A stretch of DNA of 64,000 nucleotides from Nitrosomonas ureae (GTDB lineage: Bacteria > Pseudomonadota > Gammaproteobacteria > Burkholderiales > Nitrosomonadaceae), in assembly GCF_001455205.1 (NCBI RefSeq), contig NZ_CP013341.1:3243821-3307820 (forward strand), read 5' to 3'. Below, piece by piece: positions 19,309-28,550 of the stretch. The notes under the pieces are model-generated. The model was not told the DNA's origin. It did no database searches and saw nothing but the letters and a program-made list of their open reading frames with translations. The stretch's first letter is position 1. Every line of letters starts with the position of its first letter. Made by a program: the position numbers and the translations under genes.

Positions 19309-21093
19309 TTAACTAGTTTTCGTATCAGTTACATCAGCAGTTTGAGTACCTTGGTTGGCAGTCTGATTTTCAGCTTTCTTTTGTGCCAGTAATGCCTGCT
19401 GAGTTTGCTGTTGTTTTGTCAAAGTCTCGATCACTTCTTTGGTAGGACCAAACATTTTTACCATGCCATCTTGCAATAGTAATAACTTGCTGGTCGCACC
19501 AAGAATACTGGTTCGGTGTGTAATCAAGACAATAGTTTTCCCACGTTTACGCAAATCAATGATGGCAGCCAGGAGCGCTTGTTCACCTACGTCATCCAGA
19601 TTTGAATTTGGCTCATCCAGAACGATTAATGATGGATCATCATACATTGCACGCGCTAAACCAATGCGTTGCTTTTGTCCGCCGGAAAGTCCCGCACCAC
19701 CACCGCCCAGTACTGTATCGTAACCTTCAGGCATATTCAGAATCATCTCATGAACACCTGCTCGTTTAGCTGCGAGAATAACCTTCTCTGCTTGAATTTC
19801 TCCAAAACGCGCAATATTTTCTGAGACGGTGCCTGCAAATAGCTCAATATCTTGAGGCAAATACCCAATGTGCGGACCTAATTCATCTTTATTCCAAAGA
19901 TAAACATCTGCGCCATCCAATCTTACTTTTCCCGAAGCAGCCGGCCATACTCCAACCAATAACCGGGCTAGCGTGGATTTCCCCGATCCACTGGGGCCAA
20001 TAATTCCGAGAACCTCACCGGCATTCAGAGAGAACGAAAGCCCTTTAATAACAGGAACTTTCCCACCAGGCGGAGCTGCAGTAACACTTTCGACGTTAAT
20101 GATACCTACTGGTTTCGGCAATGCCATTCCCGCTTCACGCGCCGGATTATGTTCAAGTAATTGAGTGAGGCGCTCATAAGCACTGCGTGTACTCCCTATT
20201 TGCTTCCACACGCTGATTAATAACTGAACCGGTGCGATAGCTCGACCTAATAGTATCGAGCCTGCAATCATCATTCCGGGAGTAATGCTATTCTCTAAAA
20301 CCAGTAACGCGCCCAATCCCAACATAAGCGACTGCAATGCTACAGTGAAAGATTTGGACAGTGCAGTCATAACACCTGCCTTTTCACTGGCTTCAGCTTG
20401 TAAATTAAGAAAACGGCTGTGTAATTTATACCAACGGGATTGTATATTGGGCAACATACCCATAGCTTCGATTACTTCAGCATTACGTAAATTATTTGAT
20501 GCCACATTGGTAGATGCTACAGCCATTGAATTGGCCTCGGCCAAAGGTTTATGTGATATTTTTTCATTAATGTAAGCAAGTGCGATTAATATAGCCGTGC
20601 CGCATAATGCAAAAATGCCCAAACCGGGATGGAACATGAATATCACGAACAAATAAATCGGAAACCACGGCGCATCAAAAAAAGCGAATAAGGCATTACC
20701 CGTTAGAAATTGCCGTAAATTCGTCAAATCTTTCAAAGCTTGCCCGGCATTGCCATCGCCCTGTTTCAAGCTTTCTTCAAAAGCGGCAGTATAGACACGT
20801 TTATTCAACTTCATATCGAGTTGCGCACCGACCCGGATTAAAACAAAGCTGCGTATATATTCTAATGCACCCATAAAAATATAAGCACCTAGCATAATCA
20901 ACGTTAGCATTAACAAAGTTGTTTCGTTGCGACTGGTAAGGACACTGTCATAAAGCTGCAACATGTAAATGGCCGGCATAAGCATGAGCATATTAATGAC
21001 CGCACTGAAAACTCCAATGTTTCTAAAAGCTTTCTTAAAACTAACCAATACTTGTGCAACCTCATTCTGAGGAGCTCGAAATTTGAATTTCAT
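19309..21093 (-). CDS. Type I secretion ABC transporter (PrtD-like permease-ATPase)
   Basis: Inner-membrane exporter (594 residues) with an N-terminal six-helix transmembrane domain and a C-terminal ATPase. Walker A is GPSGSGKST, the signature is LSGGQKQRIGLARAM, and Walker B ends IVLDEPNSNLD. The N-terminus lacks a C39 peptidase or peptidase-like extension, so it belongs to the PrtD/AprD group, which exports proteins carrying a C-terminal signal. The C-terminal tail is rich in Q and T. No RTX or protease substrate gene lies nearby. Confidence 0.94.
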   Translation of the reverse strand: MKFKFRAPQNEVAQVLVSFKKAFRNIGVFSAVINMLMLMPAIYMLQLYDSVLTSRNETTLLMLTLIMLGAYIFMGALEYIRSFVLIRVGAQLDMKLNKRVYTAAFEESLKQGDGNAGQALKDLTNLRQFLTGNALFAFFDAPWFPIYLFVIFMFHPGLGIFALCGTAILIALAYINEKISHKPLAEANSMAVASTNVASNNLRNAEVIEAMGMLPNIQSRWYKLHSRFLNLQAEASEKAGVMTALSKSFTVALQSLMLGLGALLVLENSITPGMMIAGSILLGRAIAPVQLLISVWKQIGSTRSAYERLTQLLEHNPAREAGMALPKPVGIINVESVTAAPPGGKVPVIKGLSFSLNAGEVLGIIGPSGSGKSTLARLLVGVWPAASGKVRLDGADVYLWNKDELGPHIGYLPQDIELFAGTVSENIARFGEIQAEKVILAAKRAGVHEMILNMPEGYDTVLGGGGAGLSGGQKQRIGLARAMYDDPSLIVLDEPNSNLDDVGEQALLAAIIDLRKRGKTIVLITHRTSILGATSKLLLLQDGMVKMFGPTKEVIETLTKQQQTQQALLAQKKAENQTANQGTQTADVTDTKTS

Positions 21094-21167
21094 CTATATA
21101 ACGCCATGATTAAGTGTTACCCGATTACAAATATGCAATTTATTGAATAAATTATAATTGTTGATGA

Positions 21168-22052
21168 TCATTCTTGACCAGGCAAATCTTTTGCAGTCAA
21201 CTCAAATGCTTTAGGAAAAAAATTCAGATCCTGTTGTAAGTCTGAGCAATCAAAATTTAAATTCTGATTCATTCTTTCGGCCATCGCTGACGTCCAATGA
21301 CGATAACGGGGTAGCCATCGAATCACCCATGTAGCGCTCTGAAAAAGCCACAGTGGTATCGTCAATATGCGCTGTGGTTGATGCAATACCGCAAAAATGC
21401 GATTTACCATTGCACGGTACGTTAAAGTCTCCCCTCCTCCCAAATTGTAAGAACGATTTGCTAAACTAAAAGTGGTAAGTGCCTTAAAACATGCAGTCGC
21501 GACATCTTCGGCATGAATTGGCTGCCGCAAACCCTGAGCTGATCCTAATAGCGGAAAGAATCCAAACCTACGAATAAAATGCATCATTTCAGTAATATTT
21601 TTATCCCGTCCATACCCGTAAATCATTGTTGGCCGCAGAAATATCCATTCTATTTTATGCGCAGTCATCCATGCCTGCACCCTCTCTTCGCTTTTGATCA
21701 GTCGCATTGCGATCTCTCGCTCATTGGAATCCGTAGATAAGTTTTTAGTGAAACGACTGGTGGAAGATAATACAACAATCCGGCGAGCGCCATAGGCTAA
21801 TAAGAGATCAAAATGCTCTGGTAATATCCAGATGGGAGCGACGCATAACCAAAGAGGAATAGTTTTATTTTCTGTAGGATCGCTAAAATAATCTTTCCTA
21901 TCAAGCTGCCGCCAAATGATTTGTGGATGATTTTCTGTGAATAAACGACGTGAGAAGGCGGAAATACGATAATCGTTATGTACTAATTGGCGTAGTAAAC
22001 ATTGGCCAACCAAGCTGGTTGCACCCAGCAATCCGACACTCTGTTCATTCAT
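21168..22052 (-). CDS. NAD(P)-dependent epimerase/dehydratase-like protein
   Basis: Short-chain, Rossmann-fold protein (294 residues from the chosen start) with the nucleotide-binding GATSLVGQCLLRQL motif at its N-terminus and the YGYGRD active-site-like segment. It resembles the complex I NDUFA9/extended SDR group. The ATG at 22052 overlaps the stop of the upstream glycosyltransferase in an ATGA arrangement, so I prefer it over an in-frame start 24 codons upstream. It may modify a nucleotide sugar used by that transferase. Exact substrate unknown. Confidence 0.85.
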   Translation of the reverse strand: MNEQSVGLLGATSLVGQCLLRQLVHNDYRISAFSRRLFTENHPQIIWRQLDRKDYFSDPTENKTIPLWLCVAPIWILPEHFDLLLAYGARRIVVLSSTSRFTKNLSTDSNEREIAMRLIKSEERVQAWMTAHKIEWIFLRPTMIYGYGRDKNITEMMHFIRRFGFFPLLGSAQGLRQPIHAEDVATACFKALTTFSLANRSYNLGGGETLTYRAMVNRIFAVLHQPQRILTIPLWLFQSATWVIRWLPRYRHWTSAMAERMNQNLNFDCSDLQQDLNFFPKAFELTAKDLPGQE

Positions 22053-22957
22053 ATTTTTATTTTTAATAATCTGTAACAGTATTGTGCAGAAAGAAACATC
22101 ACGGCAACTCCAAAGCGAGACCATACTGCCAAAGAAACTAATCCCATCAACATCGGCGGATATTGTCGCTGAAAAAATTTCCGATAAAAACGTAACATTC
22201 CTTTATGCTTATGCCATGTAACAAAGAAAGGTCGGGAGTGGCTGCAGGTTCCTTGAAAATGGACAACCGGAGCATCCGGTATGAAAACAATTTTCCATTT
22301 CTTTTGCTTGAACCGCATACAAAGATCTAAATCTTCGCAATGTAGAAAATAATCTTCATCCCACAGACCCACATCATCGATGGCTTCACGCTTTACCAGC
22401 ATCAGTGCACCGGAAATTGCTTCGACTTCAATGGGTACAAGGGGCAATGGCTTGTTATTAAGGTGAAAATCAAAAAACAAATGGGGCCAAAATTTCTCTA
22501 AGCGATACAATCCAAAAGCACGTACAAAAGCACGCCAAGGAGTCGGTATGGCTCTCCGCCCCCCTCCTTGTTCGGACCCATCAGGATTAACCAGAAAACC
22601 ACCGACCATACCAATATGAGTATCTGATTCTATTACCTGAACCATACGCTGCATTGAATTTCCCTGCAAAATACAATCAGGGTTTAGGAAAAGAATAAGC
22701 GACTGAGTGGACAATTTAAGACCGGCATTGCAACCTGCAGCGAATCCTACATTATTATGCAGACGGACAATGTGTAATAGTTTCTCGGATGAAAGCTTAT
22801 TTTCCAATTCTGTCAAACTCGTATCAGAAGATGCATTATCAACCACAACAACTTGCCGAACCTGTTGCAATACTGCGTGAACACAACTTGCCAGAAGCGG
22901 ACCGCTATTATAGTTGACGATGACTGCTGTTACCGGTTTGTTGCAGGTGAAATTCAA
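22049..22957 (-). CDS. Family 2 glycosyltransferase (rhamnosyltransferase-like)
   Basis: A 302-residue GT-A glycosyltransferase. Motifs are VNYNSG near the N-terminus, VVVDNASSDTS for the nucleotide, NNVGFAAGCN, the metal-binding LFLNPDC and the LHCEDLDLCMRF segment. This is the arrangement of the WbbL/rhamnosyltransferase subgroup that builds surface polysaccharide. A short hydrophobic stretch near the C-terminus suggests membrane association. It is first in an apparent same-strand run: epimerase (overlapping by four bases), then the type I secretion genes. Confidence 0.9.
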   Translation of the reverse strand: MNFTCNKPVTAVIVNYNSGPLLASCVHAVLQQVRQVVVVDNASSDTSLTELENKLSSEKLLHIVRLHNNVGFAAGCNAGLKLSTQSLILFLNPDCILQGNSMQRMVQVIESDTHIGMVGGFLVNPDGSEQGGGRRAIPTPWRAFVRAFGLYRLEKFWPHLFFDFHLNNKPLPLVPIEVEAISGALMLVKREAIDDVGLWDEDYFLHCEDLDLCMRFKQKKWKIVFIPDAPVVHFQGTCSHSRPFFVTWHKHKGMLRFYRKFFQRQYPPMLMGLVSLAVWSRFGVAVMFLSAQYCYRLLKIKI

Positions 22958-23411
22958 TTAACTTTAGCTCCAGTTGCCCTAAGTTTTATAATTAAAAAGC
23001 GCCCTGAGATTCCTGACCGGGCAATTGACTTGAAAACATTTCTCAATATACGAATATGCGGAGACTACATATCATTTTACCGCCTTCAGCTTGCCACCGG
23101 CGGTAATATTGTTCTTATTTCATGAGTAAGATGAATAAATCGAGAACTCTATATTCCTGCATCAAAACGCCTGTACTCGTAACACTTCATGCACCCCAGC
23201 GCATATTCTTCCTTGGTACTCACCTTTATATGGAAGCAATACCCAGCCGCCCAGACTCGATAATTCCGTTTCCTGGAATCCTAAGATACGCTGCGGTGGA
23301 TTAGCACGTCCCTTAGAGAAACGAAGATCGCTAAGACTGCTTTATCGAATTCATTATTGGAGATTGTTGATGCAAACCTTGAGCAAAAGATCAGTAAAAT
23401 CTGACAGCAAG
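22958..23411. other. Intergenic region with a possible gene remnant
   Basis: About 450 bases between the glycosyltransferase start and ynfA end. On the minus strand a 60-codon open stretch (23341 down to 23162) reads like real protein, with RANPPQRILGFQETELSSLG and GWVLLPYKGEY, but has no start codon in its first half and is cut off by a stop upstream. It could be the tail of a lost gene. I do not recognise the family. Open frames on the plus strand here are unconvincing. Confidence 0.4.
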
Positions 23412-23753
23412 CTAGGCAGGCTTGATAACCTGTGCTCCAAACATAATGACAATTACCCCAGTCAAACAAATGCCTACACCAATCCAATCAGTGATGGCTG
23501 GACGAACTGCATCTATCCCCCACAACCACATCAATGCCACACAAATATAGACACCGCCATACGCTGCATAAACACGTCCTGCAGCCTGAGGATGAAGTGT
23601 GAGCAACCAAACAAACAATGCCAAACTGATAACTGCGGGGAAAAGCAGCCAAAGAGGCTTACCTTCTTTCAACCAAAGATAGGGTAAATAACAACCGATT
23701 ATCTCCGCCAAAGCAGTCACAACAAATAAACCCATTGTTTTTATGATTTCCAT
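23412..23753 (-). CDS. ynfA: YnfA family small membrane protein
   Basis: A 113-residue protein with four hydrophobic segments, matching the UPF0060/YnfA family. Landmarks are [31 protein letters not shown] and a D-(A/G)-x-RP segment. YnfA is related to small multidrug resistance exporters, and efflux has been described for enterobacterial members. The conserved length and full motif set suggest a functional gene. It stands alone. Confidence 0.93.
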   Translation of the reverse strand: MEIIKTMGLFVVTALAEIIGCYLPYLWLKEGKPLWLLFPAVISLALFVWLLTLHPQAAGRVYAAYGGVYICVALMWLWGIDAVRPAITDWIGVGICLTGVIVIMFGAQVIKPA

Positions 23754-24083
23754 TACTACTATCCAAATAAAGGCAATTATTTCTAAAACATAACAAGCGA
23801 AAAAGATTGTAACTTGATCTCAAAAATCTTGCCATGAATCAAGAAATCACTATGGTGTCAGACAAAAGTGTATTTATCCGGCAAATAAGCCAGGGCTTAG
23901 AAGCTTGTTGTTAAAAGCGCATTGGAAATACTGGGAATTACATTGACAGCAGTCATCGAAGCTAAAATTACTGAAATAATCTCTGAGTAGACTAACCAAT
24001 CACAACTCGATTCGATCGATTATTCAGATCACGCGGTATACTCTGTATGTCCCAAAAATGAACCGGTAGATTTTAACGTTCAA
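23754..24083. other. Intergenic region, no supported gene
   Basis: About 330 bases between ynfA and the response regulator end. A plus-strand stretch near 23908-23990 reads LEILGITLTAVIEAKITEI and then hits a stop. It has no start or ribosome site and may be a remnant. Nothing else is recognised. Confidence 0.4.
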
Positions 24084-25250
24084 TCACTGAAGGACTTTAT
24101 TGATAGAGGATCCAGATCGCCGAAAATGTCGTCTGGCATACATGAAAAGACCAAATCGGTTATTTATACCTAATTTCTTGAAAATTGCGGATAAATGATT
24201 CCGTAATGTATATTCGCTCATTTGTAAGTGTGCTGCAATTTGTTTATTTTGCTCGCTACCACTGGCTTGAGAGAACACTTTAAGAATTTCGCATTCTTTC
24301 CGTGTAAGTGCACTGATCTTTCTAGTATTAATAGAAGGAGAAGCTGTCTTTCTCATATGGAAGTTTTGTAGAAAGGCACGGCTGGTCGTTTCCCGATCAA
24401 ACCACAGTTCTCCGTCATGAACCTTCTCAATCACTTTAAGTATCGTTTGAATGGATTCCTTCTGATATACGATCCCTCGGGCACCTGAAAGTACTGCTTG
24501 TTCGATTACTTCTTGATCGCGTATTCTGCAAAAAATTACGATCTTTGTATCTCCGTTATTGGCAAACTCAGAAATATAATTTACACAATTAATATCACCC
24601 AAATAGATATTAAGTATCAAAACATCTGGCCGTTTTTCCTTAATCAGTCGTTTGGCAAGAAAAATATTTTCTGCTGATCCAACAACTTCCATTCTTGGTT
24701 TCTGACCATTAATCAGTTTTTCCAATCCCCAAAGCACTATTTGCTGATCATCAACTAACAATACCCGGATTGGGTTGAGAGAAGAAGAAGATTGTTTTGC
24801 CGGTCTTAACGACTTGCTGATCCCAGCATCATGTCGATTAAAATCAGACTCAGCATTTTGGCAGTTCCTTTCATTATTACATTCCCGGACTCTATTGCCC
24901 AAGACTGAAACTAATGTCATGGTGCGCTGCATGATTGATTGAGTGGTATAGCTTGTAAAATAAACACAAAGTTTGGAGTTTCCGATTGATAGGTTGAGCT
25001 GATGACTTACACACAAGCTATCATCATCCAGCTCCATATCGGTCAAAATAAGATCCGGCTTATCAATTTTTACTCTGAACAAGGCTGCTTTATTTGAATT
25101 GTAGATGCCGGTGATGTCGTATTCCCACCCTTTAACTATATATTCCAGGTTCCCGCCAGAAATATAATCGTGAATTAGGATTAAAACCCGCGGAACTTCT
25201 ATTTTGTTATGAGAAATTCTCTCCAATGCCGATTCTGTTTTTTTATTCAT
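24084..25250 (-). CDS. Atypical response regulator with two receiver-like domains and a LuxR-type HTH
   Basis: A 388-residue regulator. A first receiver-like domain (about 20-120) has HD at 27-28 where DD is usual and a possible acceptor D71 in ILTDMEL. A Ser/Asn-rich linker follows. The second receiver (about 160-280) has the acidic pair D167-D168 and a lysine in VYQKES, but the acceptor position is N214 (VLILNIY), so ordinary phosphorylation there is unlikely. The C-terminal NarL/LuxR-type HTH (about 312-375) has LTRKECEILK and MSEYTLRNHLSAIFKKLGI. No histidine kinase is adjacent, so it is an orphan. It may work without phosphorylation or by the first domain. Confidence 0.88.
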   Translation of the reverse strand: MNKKTESALERISHNKIEVPRVLILIHDYISGGNLEYIVKGWEYDITGIYNSNKAALFRVKIDKPDLILTDMELDDDSLCVSHQLNLSIGNSKLCVYFTSYTTQSIMQRTMTLVSVLGNRVRECNNERNCQNAESDFNRHDAGISKSLRPAKQSSSSLNPIRVLLVDDQQIVLWGLEKLINGQKPRMEVVGSAENIFLAKRLIKEKRPDVLILNIYLGDINCVNYISEFANNGDTKIVIFCRIRDQEVIEQAVLSGARGIVYQKESIQTILKVIEKVHDGELWFDRETTSRAFLQNFHMRKTASPSINTRKISALTRKECEILKVFSQASGSEQNKQIAAHLQMSEYTLRNHLSAIFKKLGINNRFGLFMYARRHFRRSGSSINKVLQ

Positions 25251-25830
25251 TGATCTTTGCCTTTAAAGAGTTTTATGACACTACAACTTTTTCTGTGCAA
25301 TAAAGACAAACTCGCGTATATAAACGAATAAGTAAAATACCCTTAATAGTTAATACACACATGCTCCATAAGAGAAAAAGTAACCAGTATCTGGCATGTT
25401 AATTCCCCTTATCAGCACAAAAGTTTTAGTGATAAAAAAATAAACTGATTCTCAACTTAACTTTTCTTAAAATTCTTATTACGTATCAACAGCCCAGAAG
25501 GCATTGAGAGGGATAAAAATGCCTTAGGGCTGTTTTCTTACTTGATGTGTCAGAGAACATAAATCCTGGTTACACCGAGCAGATCTATGTGTAACCATTT
25601 CCCACACACAAATGAACTATACGTGGGAAAAAATCCCATGTCAATGATTCTGTAATATTTTTCTGATAAATCTATATGAATGAATGATAACCATATGTAA
25701 CACAATAACTTTATGATCCACTTCTGAAGATGCCGTTTAGGGTACAAATCCAACATTGTATAAGGCTAATTATTTTTGCAATTAGTCGAGTATATTATGC
25801 TGTCTTAAAGCCACTAAAAGGATTAGTAAT
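25251..25830. other. Long divergent intergenic region
   Basis: About 580 bases between two divergently transcribed genes, presumably holding both promoters. In the middle lies a strong hairpin (separate entry) which is at neither gene's 3' end. No convincing protein gene is seen: a 68-codon minus-strand frame near 25550-25756 has no ribosome site and no recognisable motif. Confidence 0.5.
25488..25536 (+). terminator. Orphan intrinsic terminator-like hairpin
   Basis: AACAGCCC (25488-25495) pairs with GGGCTGTT (25527-25534), and AAGGCATT (25498-25505) pairs with AATGCCTT (25518-25525), around a 12-base loop. TTTTCTT follows on the plus strand. This is a long, nearly perfect stem with a T-tract. 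Because both flanking genes point away from it, it would end a transcript that begins within the intergenic region. Confidence 0.6.
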
Positions 25831-26085
25831 ATGACTGAGAATGCAATCTCGTGTGAGCAACATGATTTCGTGGAAGTTGCTTGTATGTATCGTTACCGGC
25901 TCAGGCTCGTTTTAAAAAACCGACTAATAATCGAAGGTACAGCAATTGATATAGTCAATTCTTCAGAAAAACAGGAATGTCTTGTTATCGATAACGACTC
26001 AAGAATACAAATCGAGTTAACACAGCTCGTCAGCATGGAAGTACTGACCCCTAACGCCAAGTTTCGTGAAGTTATCTTCGAGTAG
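25831..26085 (+). CDS. rof: Rho-binding antiterminator (Rof/YaeO family)
   Basis: An 84-residue protein resembling Rof, which binds the Rho hexamer and reduces Rho-dependent termination. The N-terminus ISCEQHDFVEVACMYR aligns with the INCDDYDNLELAC start of the E. coli protein, followed by the small beta-barrel (Sm-like) pattern with LVIDNDSRIQIELTQLVSME. Length fits the family (80-90). AAAAGGATTAG precedes the ATG. It is 71 bases upstream of mutY, on the same strand. Confidence 0.85.
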   Translation: MTENAISCEQHDFVEVACMYRYRLRLVLKNRLIIEGTAIDIVNSSEKQECLVIDNDSRIQIELTQLVSMEVLTPNAKFREVIFE

Positions 26086-26156
26086 AATATTGCAAAAGAA
26101 CTTTTATTTCCTTATTTCCAAAACCCAACTTATCGAAGAAAACTATCTTTGCCATT

Positions 26157-27230
26157 ATGTCAATCGTTTCAGAACGCTTAATTATCTGGCATGGTCAACA
26201 TGGCCGTCATCATTTACCGTGGCAAAAAAGTCGTGATCCTTATGCAATCTGGCTATCAGAAATTATGTTACAACAAACCCAGGTCAATACGGTCATTCCA
26301 TATTATGCGCGATTCATGCAGGAATTCCCGACAATTGATAGCCTCGCACAAGCTTCGCTTGACACTGTACTAAGTCTTTGGAGTGGTCTTGGCTATTATT
26401 CGCGCGCACGTAATCTACACATAACAGCCCGCGAAGTAATGCACTACTATCAAGGACAATTTCCCTGCACACGGGAGACTATTCAAAAATTACCGGGAAT
26501 TGGACGCTCAACAGCAGCCGCAATAGCAGTTTTTTCCTTTGGTCAGAGAGAAGCAATCTTGGATGGCAATGTTAAACGAATCTTTGCACGTTATTATGGT
26601 ATTTCCGGTTACCCGGGAGAAAACAAAACACAGAATTTGCTATGGAAGAAAGCCGAAGAATCATTACCCGTTCATTATCATAACGGCAAAATCGAAGCCT
26701 ATACTCAAGCATTGATGGATTTAGGCGCTAGCGTTTGTACTCGGCATGCTCCACGGTGTAAAATTTGCCCACTGCAATCGGAATGTGTAGCATTAAAAGA
26801 AGACCGCGTGAATCAAGTCCCTACCGCAAAACCTCGCAGACCATTACCACAGAAAGAAGCCATTTTTTTGCTGTTGATGGAACGACACAATATACTGCTG
26901 GAACAAAGGCCATCTCCAGGTATCTGGGGAGGATTATGGTGTCCGCCTGAAATTGGCGTCGGAATAGATGTCATCAATCATTGTCAACGCAATTTAAATA
27001 TTGAAGTAAAAGCACCGATTAAATTGCCAACATTAGACCATCAATTCACACATTTCAAATTACGCATACACCCGCAATTACTACAGGTAACCTCCTCAGA
27101 CTCGTTGATTACACTATCCAAATTTATTTGGACCAAACCAATGAATGCGCTTGCGAAAGGTATTCCGGCACCTGTCAGAAAATTAATTAAACAAACTTTC
27201 TTGTCTGGTCACTCTTCGCCTGGGATTTAA
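26157..27230 (+). CDS. mutY: A/G-specific adenine glycosylase MutY
   Basis: DNA repair enzyme (357 residues) removing adenine mispaired with 8-oxoguanine. The helix-hairpin-helix has LPGIGRSTAAAIA, the catalytic glutamate is in LSEIMLQQTQV, and catalytic aspartate lies in AILDGNVKR. The iron-sulfur cluster cysteines are in CTRHAPRCKICPLQSEC. A C-terminal NUDIX-like domain (about 230-350) recognises 8-oxoG. It is followed after ten bases by the cyclo-ligase gene. Confidence 0.97.
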   Translation: MSIVSERLIIWHGQHGRHHLPWQKSRDPYAIWLSEIMLQQTQVNTVIPYYARFMQEFPTIDSLAQASLDTVLSLWSGLGYYSRARNLHITAREVMHYYQGQFPCTRETIQKLPGIGRSTAAAIAVFSFGQREAILDGNVKRIFARYYGISGYPGENKTQNLLWKKAEESLPVHYHNGKIEAYTQALMDLGASVCTRHAPRCKICPLQSECVALKEDRVNQVPTAKPRRPLPQKEAIFLLLMERHNILLEQRPSPGIWGGLWCPPEIGVGIDVINHCQRNLNIEVKAPIKLPTLDHQFTHFKLRIHPQLLQVTSSDSLITLSKFIWTKPMNALAKGIPAPVRKLIKQTFLSGHSSPGI

Positions 27231-27240
27231 ATTAGAAACT

Positions 27241-27816
27241 GTGGAAAACTTATTTGAATGGAAAAAACATCAACGAAAGCGATTGATCTCTGCTCGTGAA
27301 AATATTCCGGGAAAAACGCATTGGAAATGGAGTCAGGCAATTTCAGGTAATCTTATGCAAAAATTGCCCAACCCGCATAAAATGATTATCGGGATATATT
27401 GTCCATTCCGTGGTGAATACGATCCGCGATCCATAGCCCGATATTTTATCCAGAATGGCGCTACACTTGCATTGCCGGAAATCATCGACAAGGATACACC
27501 CCTATGCTTCCGCGAATGGTCGATGGATACACCGATGAAAAATGGTGCTTACGGTATTCCGATACCAGTAGACACCCAAATTGTCCGGCCGGATGCAGTG
27601 ATAATACCCATGGTGGGATTTGATCAGCGAGGCTATCGGTTAGGTTATGGCAGTGGCTTTTTCGATCGCACACTAGCTAGTTATCAGCGACAACCTCTCA
27701 GTCTTGGCGTGGCTTTTGAAATACAACGATTAGAAGATACTTATCCGCAAGCGCATGATATCGCAATGCATTATGTAATTACAGAGGCGGGAAGCTTTCA
27801 AACCAAACACTATTGA
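27241..27816 (+). CDS. 5-formyltetrahydrofolate cyclo-ligase
   Basis: Converts 5-formyl-THF to 5,10-methenyl-THF using ATP in folate one-carbon metabolism. It has 191 residues, with a basic KKHQRKRLISAR N-terminus, the conserved YCPFRGEYD segment and the C-terminal GFDQRGYRLGYGSGFFDR signature. The start is GTG, ten bases after the mutY stop. Known as YgfA/Fau in E. coli. Confidence 0.94.
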   Translation: MENLFEWKKHQRKRLISARENIPGKTHWKWSQAISGNLMQKLPNPHKMIIGIYCPFRGEYDPRSIARYFIQNGATLALPEIIDKDTPLCFREWSMDTPMKNGAYGIPIPVDTQIVRPDAVIIPMVGFDQRGYRLGYGSGFFDRTLASYQRQPLSLGVAFEIQRLEDTYPQAHDIAMHYVITEAGSFQTKHY

Positions 27817-27876
27817 TTATCACGCGTTGCAACACTTCAGAATGCTAATCGATAATCCTGTAGAGTAACGAAGATT

Positions 27877-28491
27877 TTATCTTTCTGCTCCCCAACGGGT
27901 AATCAAAGCATGATCGACCCCTAGATGATCAAGAATTCGGGCCACAACAAAATCCACCATATCCTGTATCGTTTCCGGATGATGGTAAAAACCCGGGTTA
28001 GCCGGCAGAATTACTGTGCCTGCCCGTGCCAACTTGAGCATATTTTCCAGATGAATTACTGAAAACGGCATCTCCCTGGGAACGATGATAAGTAACCGGT
28101 TTTCCTTTAACGCAACATCAGCAGCACGCTCAATCAAATTCTGACTCATACCTGCAGCTATGGCAGCTAAAGTTCCCATGGTACAAGGACAAATAACCAT
28201 TGCATCAGCCGGATTTGATCCCGAAGCGACTGGCGCAAACCATTCTTCACGCCCAAAAACGCGCAACTGTCCATCTTGCGCATGGAATTGACGACTAAAA
28301 AAAGCCTCTGCTTCTTTGGCACTGGCAGGCAGCGTAAAATTCATCTCCTGTTGCGCAACAATCTGTGCCACTTTTGAGTACAGCAGATTAACCTGCTTAC
28401 CCTTTTGCAACAACATCTCGAGCAAACGAATCCCGTAAGGCATTCCAGATGCTCCGGTCAATGCCAAGGTAATCGTGTGAGGATTTTTCAT
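27877..28491 (-). CDS. ubiX: Flavin prenyltransferase UbiX
   Basis: Makes prenylated FMN, the cofactor of the UbiD decarboxylase in ubiquinone biosynthesis. It has about 204 residues. Landmarks are LALTGASGMPYGIRLLEML near the N-terminus (FMN-binding), CPCTMGTLAAIAAG, and RLLIIVPREMPF. A second ATG four codons upstream (28503) is equally possible because no strong ribosome site marks either. It follows hprK on the same strand, 59 bases apart. Confidence 0.95.
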   Translation of the reverse strand: MKNPHTITLALTGASGMPYGIRLLEMLLQKGKQVNLLYSKVAQIVAQQEMNFTLPASAKEAEAFFSRQFHAQDGQLRVFGREEWFAPVASGSNPADAMVICPCTMGTLAAIAAGMSQNLIERAADVALKENRLLIIVPREMPFSVIHLENMLKLARAGTVILPANPGFYHHPETIQDMVDFVVARILDHLGVDHALITRWGAER

Positions 28492-28550
28492 CGAAATGTA
28501 CATGGATTTGAAAAACTGGACGAGCTACAAAAAACTAAAGAAAAAGGTAC

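Noticed and set aside
25550..25756. 68-codon minus-strand frame in the divergent region
   Set aside because: No ribosome site, no motif and odd composition.
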